Below, in pieces: positions 51,501-64,000 of a stretch of 64,000 nucleotides of DNA. The notes under the pieces were generated by a model. It did not search any database, had not been told where the DNA came from, and saw nothing but the letters and a program-made list of their open reading frames with translations. The stretch comes from Patagioenas fasciata. Taxonomy: Eukaryota; Chordata; Aves; Columbiformes; Columbidae. The stretch is from positions 27,719,501-27,783,500 of the forward strand of contig NC_092523.1 in the NCBI RefSeq assembly GCF_037038585.1. Reading direction: 5' to 3'. A program made the translations under genes and the position numbers. Every line of letters starts with the position of its first letter. The stretch's first letter is position 1.

Positions 51501-53935
51501 TAACTTGGAAAAGCATATAGCCCACGTTTGCTACACTAAAGGCATAATGGTTATGATGAAGAAATATATAGCATGAATGCAGACATCCCAAATCATTTGA
51601 TCATGACAGGAGTTGCCTTTGATCCAAGACAACTGGAAAGGTGTTTTTGACTGAAAAGAAAAAAACAACCCATCACCAAGAATTCTGATTAGCATGAGTA
51701 ATATATGAGTTGATTCAATATACAAAACCCACTTTGATTCTACAGTTGGAAATTGGTCAGTCACATGCATGTCAAAAAATGGCTTCCAATTACATGCAAT
51801 TTATCTTTATGTTACCACAATTTACTATTAATATGCCTAATTTCTAGTACTATTAGAGAGTAAAATCCCTATGTTCTATAGCAAATCCAGTTTCACAGCC
51901 CAACTTGCTCACTCCTAGAACCCCTCTAGGATAAACTCACCATGTTACTGGAAAGAAAAAAAAAAAAATTAAATCCATCTAACCGTACAGTGAATAATGC
52001 AGAATCAACAGCCCATTAAATGACCCTGCCCCCTCTTGTTTGTTTTTGTTAATAACCTCAACTGCTCTGTATTCTTCATGTTTTCAAGACGTCTATACAG
52101 ATGAGACCTCAACTATGAAAAGCCAAGGCAACTACCTTTATGCCATTTCAAGGCAGGCAAAAGTACAGAGCTAACAGGCATAAGATTTGGATTTCCCCCT
52201 CCAAGTAATAAAAGATCCAAAGCAGGCTGCAAATAATGAGATATGCACCAGAAAGAACTGTAGGGTTTAGGTATTTTGGCACCTTCTTTCCCAATTCACA
52301 CACACTTCCTCCCTGGCCTAAGTGAAGATTTTTAATTTTGGAAGACCGGCAAATTTACCAGATTAGGCAAAGTCTGTTTGAAAAGTTTCAAGTTCAAAAT
52401 AAAACTTTTCCTTCAGCTCTGGCAATTGTATTGCTAACAACAGAAACTCTAGCACAACAGCGGCAACATAGTACAGACCTCTTTTAAACACTAACTAGGT
52501 TAAGAAATCAAAGCCTGTCATTTAGCTATGGACATAAACTGTACAGTCTTTATGTTAAGAAACCAAGCTTACTGATTACATGCTACAGTCAGTCTATTGT
52601 CCTGCATCCTTTCTGCACCACACTCTCACAGGGAAGTTGAGATTCTGTTATCTCTGGTAAATCAGCACTGACTAGACAGTACACATGCAGAAAAAAAACC
52701 AGATTAATAATATGGCATAAGAAAATTCTAGATTAGTCTCCTATAAGCAAAACTAAACATTTTAGGGAAAGGACTATATTACATGTGATGTTGGAAAGCA
52801 AAGTCTAACAGGCATATTAACTTCTAATGAATTAGAACAGCCATATTCACTTCTGTTCTATACAGCAGGAGACCAGAACAGAAGTCATGCTCTAGTCACA
52901 GAAAGGACTGCACAACAGGTAAGCCTTCATAACAGTACCTGCAGGTTCACCCTGTACCCCTGTACTGGAAGACGAAAGGCTCAAGTTTTAGCATAGGCAT
53001 AATTGGAGAAAAATTCATTAAAAAAATAACAGTTCAAAGTACAATCAACATTATAACTCACATACTCATAACATTAATGCATAACCCTCCAAAAAAGTAG
53101 ATTGCTCCTTTGAGTGATTTCAAAATTCCCAAACTTGTAAGCACATTACCACATTTGTCACTGAGGTATTAAGTAGTGGAATAGAATTGTTCACGTCCCA
53201 TTCTATCTAGCTTTCAAGTCGGGTGAAGCTGTGCCTGTTCTGTTGTTGCTGTTGTTAAAAAAGAGAGAGAAAGAGAAGTTTCTCCTAAATGTGTACAAAT
53301 GGCTAAGCCATGACACAAGACTGATTTACAGCAATTCTGACCATGAATCAAAACAGTTTGGTTAAGCCTCCATCATTGCTACCTGAAAAAAACTACTATT
53401 TTTTCCTTTCGTTTTAATCGACTCTTATAAATAAACCTAGGGTGAAACTGTTCTCATGTAATTTATTTTCCTATGCACCCAAGTAAAAGCTATCACCAGA
53501 AGTAATATTTATTAACGCCACTCAGGAGTGCCCGAGATACTAAACTGCATGCTGTACAATCAAGCTTAGCATAAGCTAATGGCACCAATACCTCTAGTGA
53601 CATTGCAAACTACACACTACTATAAAAATACTTTTTCTTGTTCCCATCTCTTACTAGCAGCCAGCAGAGTGACGAGTAACAAACTCTTCAGGAGCACATC
53701 TATCCTTTTAAGCAGAAATGGGAGCTAACAGAACAACACAGCCAGGAGATTGAAAACAGTAATAATTTACGGTAGGAGAGCAAAGAAGAGGAAGAAAAAT
53801 GGAAGTGGGTGGACAGCAGCTGAGCAGCGATAGCAAATGGAGGGGGTGGAAAGGCAGAAGAGAGATGAATAGGGAAGAAGACAAATGAGATGCGAAAAGA
53901 GACAGAAGACAAAATTACCAAGAATTAGTCTAAAA

Positions 53936-54072
53936 CAGCGGTTCTTAAATCATGGGTCAGACAAAGGAAATTACAAAGTCAGCCTGACAGGAAGAGTAAA
54001 TTACAACGCTGCTGTCAGCATCTTACTTCTTGAGTGCTGTTGCCAAAAGTCAGCCATGGTTGGGAATTACTG
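53936..54072. mobile_element. Decayed hAT (Charlie/MER5-like) short element
   Basis: The left end CAGCGGTTCTTAAATCATGG and the right end CATGGTTGGGAATTACTG are degraded inverted repeats of the CAGTGGTTCTCAAACTGTGG type. The left flank GTCTAAAA resembles the TCTAGA-centred target of Charlie elements, but the right flank no longer matches. It is an old copy inside GABRA4 intron 8. Confidence 0.55.
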
Positions 54073-54934
54073 GCCTGCTCCATGGTCGGTGCAAGTGCTG
54101 TCATGACTTTGTTAGCCAGGTGTCTCGTAAATAGGAGGAGTGATGCAACAAAGATTAAGCATATGGGAATGGGAAAGGGAGGACAGAAGAATCACCCATG
54201 AGCTCAAGTGGAAATGAGATCGAGCCTTTATTAACTGGTCCACACACTAAGATACCACACAAGTCACAATTCGCCTGAAGCACTACGAAAGCTGGAAAGC
54301 ATTTTGTGAAACAGAGCCCCAAAACCCTTTCAGGAGTTGAGGTGAGCTCCTGCGCAAAGATACACAAACTACATAAAAATGAAATCAGTGGTGAACACAA
54401 AGGTTTCATCCAGTATTCTTCAAGAATTCCTGAAACTGTAACTGATTAAGAAAGAAAACTCTAGATAGGCAATACATGGAATGAAAGGAGAACTGTGATG
54501 CCTAGGGAAGTGCTTCAAGATACAACTGCAACACTTTAGCTTATTTTAATTCATTAAAGACATTAGTGACGTGAGTTAACATGTTGCCCTTATAATCTGT
54601 AATATCTTTGTCTGTATAATCAGTCCAATCAGAATCAACACGCAAAGGGAAAAATTCCTAAAGATACCTATTCTAACCAACCCTCACCAAAACATAACTA
54701 AATATAGAAGAGGCTCCAGGTACGGATGGACACAACCTCCTCCTCTCCCCTGAGTTAACCCAATAATGCAAGAAAGAATTCAATCATGTTTTATAGGTTT
54801 TTATCATTGAATGTAGTGTAGCAGCTGCCTTCCACTAGGCTGACTTACACTGCGTCATTAGCTCAGAGGGAAGCTGCAAGGAAGTTAGAGGCTACCAAAA
54901 AGAGAGAAGATGTTCGTATAAGCTGAAAACATAC

Positions 54935-55194
54935 CATGAGTGTCTCTTCTGTACTTCTTTCTCTTTGTACTGGAGCAACTGGAAATTCAAGAAGGGATTT
55001 TACCGTCTTCCTTTTGGCTTTTTCCATTTGAATATTAGTAAAATAGTTGACAGCAGCAAACTCAATAAGAGCAGAGAACACAAAGGCGAAGCAGACCGCT
55101 ATGAACCAGTCCATGGCAGTAGCATAGGATACTTTTGGTAGTGAATGTCTTGCACTGATGCTCAGTGTCGTCATTGTCAACACTGTCGTTATTC
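54935..55194 (-). CDS. GABRA4: GABRA4 exon 8: pore helix M2, M3 and start of the cytoplasmic loop
   Basis: This 260-nt exon begins after CTTTGAAG and ends at CTCATG|GTATGT, phase 0. It continues M2 with [15 protein letters not shown], followed by the M2-M3 linker [14 protein letters not shown] and M3 around [16 protein letters not shown]. It then enters the intracellular loop with [15 protein letters not shown]. The first part is essentially invariant across alpha subunits. The last 25 or so residues ([18 protein letters not shown] and on) are alpha-4-like and diverge from mammals, as expected for the loop. Confidence 0.97.
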
Positions 55195-60091
<4,897 letters not shown>

Positions 60092-60235
60092 CTGTAATAG
60101 ATTTAATGGTTTCAGTGGATACTGTATGTCCTAGCAGGTCATACTGAACTAAACTGGAAGACTCCTCAGGAACTTCCACTGACTTCTCAGGTCCTTTTGT
60201 CCAGGTATAAATCATTTCACTCTTTGGATAGGCAT
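60092..60235 (-). CDS. GABRA4: GABRA4 exon 6: extracellular domain through loop C
   Basis: This 144-nt exon has a TTGTAG acceptor and an ATTACAG|GTAGG donor. In phase with exon 5 it gives [20 protein letters not shown], then [20 protein letters not shown] and ETIKSIT. The final part is the loop C region, which caps the ligand pocket at subunit interfaces in this family. Small differences from mammalian alpha-4 as I recall it (a Leu-Gly-His in place of Ile-Gly-Gln, Thr for Ser) are conservative or neutral. The exon phase and length match the family plan. Confidence 0.96.
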
Positions 60236-61997
60236 CTACAACACAGCATTAGTTTGCATAAATAGGAAAAAACTTCTCACACCTTACTAAGAACCCAATT
60301 CAAACCTACTGAAATCAAACAGCAAGACTCACACTGACAATTTTAGAAGACACTCTTCATGCTAAGTTACCCCCAAAAGTCACCCTCAGAGAAGAATAAA
60401 TAGGAGCTAAGGTCATACATCAAGTGGCACATAGAAATTCACTTCACATTTGAATGTGATGTCTAAACTCAAGTTCTTTCTGCATGAGCCCTTATTGGAC
60501 ACGTAAAATTTATCTTTAAATTAGTTTAGAAATTTCTATCTAAAATTGTATCATTAAAATGTACTACTATATGAAAAAAGGCATGTATAAGAAGGATTTA
60601 TTTTGGAGACCAAGTGCACATTTCTTTACAGAAAAGAGTGAGTATACAAAAAGCTATATTATACTAAAAGCTATATTTTAAACTTGTGTTTAAAATATTT
60701 GCCAGAACCCAGAGGTCAGCAAAAAAATCACAATAGCCCAAAAATAAGCACACCCAAAGAAACAGTTTACATTTAATACAAAAGATACAACTTAGGGCTA
60801 GCATTCAATCCTTACACAGCCCAAACTCCTGTTAAAATTAAATTAAATCAGTCTTGCATTTGAAATCGATACATCTTATTTCAAGTTTCACTGAGGAAGA
60901 TATCAGATTAGTGTCAAGCGTACTTTCTGCTGGCTGGTGATTCTGTCTAAAGAAATATGCCTGTAGAGAAGCTCCCACTATTGAGGTTCCCCTATCATAC
61001 AGCTGACACCAAAACCAATTCTAGCAGCACCTGGTCTCCAGCCTCACCAAAACAGGGATGAAAAGCTTTATCACAGCAGTGTCTTTAATATGCCCTTTTG
61101 GTTTACTGCCTAGCCATATAAGCTGAATTTATGCGAAGGAAAGACTACAAGTAATGTCAGGGCTATGGAGTCAAGGAAAACAGATTAATGTCCAGCCACA
61201 GACTACAACTGAGCATAAAGCAGAGAAGTCAGCAACTGAGGAGGCTTAGAAAAGTGACAAGATAGATAATGGCGTGTACCAATCATTTCCACGTGGTCTC
61301 AGTGGTCTCTGCTGCAGATTCAAACCAGGGAAGTATAAGTGCCTCCCTTGGTTGTTATGTAGTATGTCCCAAAATGTTTCTGCTAGCCAAAATTTGCAGA
61401 TTATCTAAAAATCTACATCTGATTTCAAAGCAGAAAAGGAAAGTCACCTGCGCTAAGATTCCTCGCTCTGGTCTAAAATTATTTATCTAGACTAAACTTG
61501 TCACGCAGAATCCCATTATAGGCCAAGACAAATACAACTAAAGATCAAATCTGTACTTGTAACCTAGACATCTAACTTAGGACATCAACCTGCCTCCACT
61601 AACTATAAAGAAAGCCAGCCTGTTTTCCTAGGTGCCTTTTACCTGGTTGTTGGAAGGCAAGACAGATCCCACCCTCTTGTGTCTTCTCCAGAGAATCTCT
61701 CACTTTACTGAGTATCCAATTCCTTCCTAAGAACCAAGAAAAACTACATATTTCACACAACTGTATAGCCAGAATAGTGGGGTTTAACATAACAGTTGAA
61801 TCACTGCCTGCTTTTCAATTCTCTGCCTAGTTTTAAGTTTTTAAGCCCTAATTAAAATTTCCAAGGAACTTAACAGGAGTTTGGCTGCACAAGGATTGTG
61901 TATCAAGACTAATATTCAGAAAGTTCAGTAATTGTTCAAAATCTACTTCTACTATTCAAATTCTGTAGTTACAAGAAATTTCATAATTGCAACTTAC
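60236..61997 (-). other. GABRA4: GABRA4 intron 5
   Basis: A 1762-bp GT-AG intron with no recognisable repeat or coding segment. Confidence 0.85.
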
Positions 61998-62080
61998 AAC
62001 TCCCAAATTTGAGAGGACAAGCATGACCATCCATGGGAAAGTCCACTAATCTCATGGGACACTCTGCACTTATTGTAAGC
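61998..62080 (-). CDS. GABRA4: GABRA4 exon 5: Cys-loop
   Basis: This 83-nt exon follows exon 4 after an intron of only 103 bp. Its acceptor is ATTATAG and its donor is T|GTAAGT, the consensus. Joined in phase it reads [14 protein letters not shown] and then [13 protein letters not shown]. The two cysteines with 13 residues between them form the signature disulphide of the Cys-loop receptor superfamily, at the interface that couples ligand binding to channel opening. The length of 83 nt is the one expected for this exon in alpha-subunit genes. No frameshift or stop is seen. Confidence 0.97.
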
Positions 62081-62183
62081 CTATAATGGAACAAATTAAA
62101 TAGTCTCTGGTTGCCATTTTGTCTAGGCATTATAACTTTTTGCATACAGTAATTGTAAGAAGCTGAACAAACAAGTTAGATAC

Positions 62184-62404
62184 CTCATTGTGTACAGGAT
62201 AGTGCCATTCCTCATTATTCTGAAGAGTTTATTTGGGGCTGTCATATTATGTGCGACAGACTTTTTCCCATTCCTGAAGAAAGTGTCAGGAGTCCACACC
62301 TTCGAAACCATCAAGTTGTTAAGTCTTAAAATTTCAATAGGGCCATCATATTTTAATCTTTTGTCTACCCATGTCTGACGGAAGAAGACATCCATTGTAT
62401 ACTC
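62184..62404 (-). CDS. GABRA4: GABRA4 exon 4: extracellular ligand-binding domain
   Basis: This 221-nt exon of the GABA-A receptor alpha-4 subunit encodes part of the extracellular neurotransmitter-binding domain. The minus strand opens after an ATACAG acceptor with [12 protein letters not shown] and runs to [10 protein letters not shown] before an AG|GTATCT donor. It starts in phase 0 and ends two bases into a codon. The segment [13 protein letters not shown] has Arg where alpha-1 has His; that residue is known to make alpha-4 and alpha-6 receptors diazepam-insensitive. NMT and NGT are two N-glycosylation sequons. The sequence [16 protein letters not shown] and the downstream exons fit alpha-4 better than alpha-6. 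The protein joins pentamers with beta and gamma or delta subunits to form a chloride channel, often extrasynaptic (family knowledge). The earlier exons are not in the window. Confidence 0.97.
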
Positions 62405-64000
62405 CTGTATTGAATTGCAGAAAAACAAAGATCACATTTGCATGTGTGTTGCCTGTAGAAAACAAAAAATCCCTCAGGAGCAAAGAAGTCAATAGTAAAG
62501 AAAATGCTAAGTCCACTACACAACTGTATTTCCACCAATTAAAGTGTGTTGTGTAGTTCTTAATAGCTTAATTTCCCACATTAGTCATATCAATAAATTG
62601 CTACACATATTTAATCATTAAGGAATAATTAATCTAATTAGGTTGCAGGAAGCAGGCAATTGAGTTTGTAGTCAAGCATATAAAAGGAAACAAATTATCT
62701 CCAACAATAAGTGTCAACAGAGTTTTAAAGAAAATAAATCCATGGATTTTCTGCTCCAGGCTAAATTAAAAATACCAGGACAAAAAATTACTTCCACTTT
62801 AAAGTCAGGAAAGAAAAATTAAGTTCAACTGATGTACAGCAAGCTTTTAAATGAAGAAAGCTAAGTATTTCATTTGCCACGCCCAGAAAGCATGGATAAA
62901 TGTGCATATACACACATTTGGTTTTAACTATCCCATTAACTTTCTCAGAAAATCCATACAGGTGCCCCAAAGAAAACAAGTGCAGAACTGCAGACACAGG
63001 CACATCATGAGAAACCATATGTGAATGAAAGAACAAAGGAATGCATTTCTCATCTTGAGAAGCTAAAGTATTTCACAAAAAAGCATCATGTAGCATTTAA
63101 AAAGGTAACACAGAAAGCTTTAAGTCCTTTACAACTTACAGTTGTGATTTTTTTTAAGCCATACAATGTTTTCTGACTTTATTTCAAACTTCCTGCATAA
63201 TGTTACCATTGAAACTACTTGTATGGTGATACCTATTTGCGTGGGCAAGGAGGCATGTCTACTACTGTAATGTAATGTAGAACTATATCTGTCTTCTTTT
63301 CCATGGCTGCATCCTCCACTGTGGTTTATAGGTCATCTGTGAAGAGTCTCCTTTCTAGCGTAATTTCTTGCTGGTGACGTCATAGCTCATAAGTAGCAGT
63401 TTCTGTTATTAGCTTCTACGTGACAGATTTTGCAACATCAGATTTCAACTCTTTTCATTACACCGGGTACCAAAGTAACCGCACTCTAAAAAGACATTCT
63501 GATCATCCCCTGTACTAAGGCTATATCACACTTTGGTGTTTCAGCCAGTTTTATGAATGCAGCCACATTCAGATTCCATCGGGTCTCTAATGGATGCATC
63601 AACTAAAAATTAATTAAAAAACAATTCCTGGATCCCTGAATAGCCTTCTAACTAATCCGTAATGATGAAAGGGTAAACATTTCCTGTAAACTCTCCTTTT
63701 GCCAGTTTTTTACCTACCTTGAGTGCACGTTCTCACTCCGGCCTTCTCCAATATAACTAATAACTTCTATGTGGCAGCATGTCAAATGCTTCAGTAAAAC
63801 CTGAGAGGTGCCACGCAGCCCTCATTTCAGATTTGAGGCACATATTACTAGATTTCCTTGGGACCAGATTCTTGTACCTCTTGTCACACAGAACAGCATT
63901 GTACGGCACATGGGAATCACTTGAAGGGGTAAGATGCATTTCAGTATGAGACTACTGTCACAAATCTAGCCCTTGAAAAAATATCTTCCTATCACATTCT
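62405..64000 (-). other. GABRA4: GABRA4 intron 3 (partial)
   Basis: The sequence upstream of exon 4 was searched on the minus strand for the preceding 68-bp family exon (the NRLRPGFGG-type segment) and it was not found, so this is intron to the window edge. It carries a CR1 fossil at 63700-63850; nothing else is recognised. Confidence 0.8.
63700..63850 (-). mobile_element. CR1 LINE fossil, reverse-transcriptase domain
   Basis: The minus strand reads GFTEAFDMLPH, like the catalytic FTKAFDTVPH motif A region of CR1 reverse transcriptase. About 17 codons later, past a stop, comes VKNW, matching the RWVKNWL segment at the expected distance. Stops and substitutions show that it is inactive. Confidence 0.68.

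Larger units (their letters stand above)
38335..54934 (-). other. GABRA4: GABRA4 intron 8
   Basis: A 16.6-kb intron separates the M2-M3 exon from the M4 exon. The identified contents are a CR1 fossil (42085-42170), a short ATGT repeat (47190-47210), an A24 tract (47907-47930), an AAAT microsatellite (48537-48580) and a decayed hAT-like element (53936-54072). The rest is unique AT-rich sequence with no supported exon. Confidence 0.85.

Overview
The window reads as bird nuclear DNA. It is AT-rich and intron-dominated, carries CR1 LINE fragments with the (ATTCTATG)-type 3' end, and has two LTRs of an ERVL-like family whose layout resembles LTRs common in birds. It contains no bacterial-style gene layout. 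The species cannot be fixed from this sequence.

The one firmly identified gene is GABRA4, the GABA-A receptor alpha-4 subunit, on the minus strand. Its last six coding exons lie at 62404-62184, 62080-61998, 60235-60092, 58726-58574, 55194-54935 and 38334-37801. Their lengths are 221, 83, 144, 153, 260 and 534 nt, all with GT/AG junctions in phase. Together they make 1395 nt, or 464 residues plus the stop codon, from the extracellular domain through the Cys-loop, M1-M4 and the C-terminus. The exons for the signal peptide and first part of the ligand-binding domain lie beyond 64000. The arginine that marks diazepam-insensitive alpha subunits (alpha-4 and alpha-6) is present. The last intron is large (16.6 kb) and intron 4 is very short (103 bp). 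Exon numbers follow the mammalian alpha-subunit gene plan.

Positions 1-37800 lie downstream of GABRA4. In other amniotes this is the side of the GABA-receptor cluster that leads to GABRA2 (inference). It is almost gene-free. It holds CR1 fragments (449-674, 2521-2616, 3590-3695, 11641-11692, possibly 23510-23540), two related LTRs in opposite orientation (18726-19190 minus; 20255-21016 plus, with a perfect 5-bp target duplication), a 35-bp-arm hairpin (19998-20098) and a 192-bp fold-back hAT-type element (29540-29731). It also has two blocks that look like conserved non-coding sequence. The least explained object is an open, GC3-rich 204-bp segment on the minus strand (11115-10912) bounded by a strong acceptor and a consensus GTAAGT donor. 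It is a candidate exon of an unrecognised gene.

The GABRA4 introns hold a decayed hAT/MER5-like element (53936-54072), CR1 reverse-transcriptase fossils (42085-42170 and 63700-63850) and several microsatellites. No CRISPR array, tRNA, rRNA or novel multi-gene system was found.
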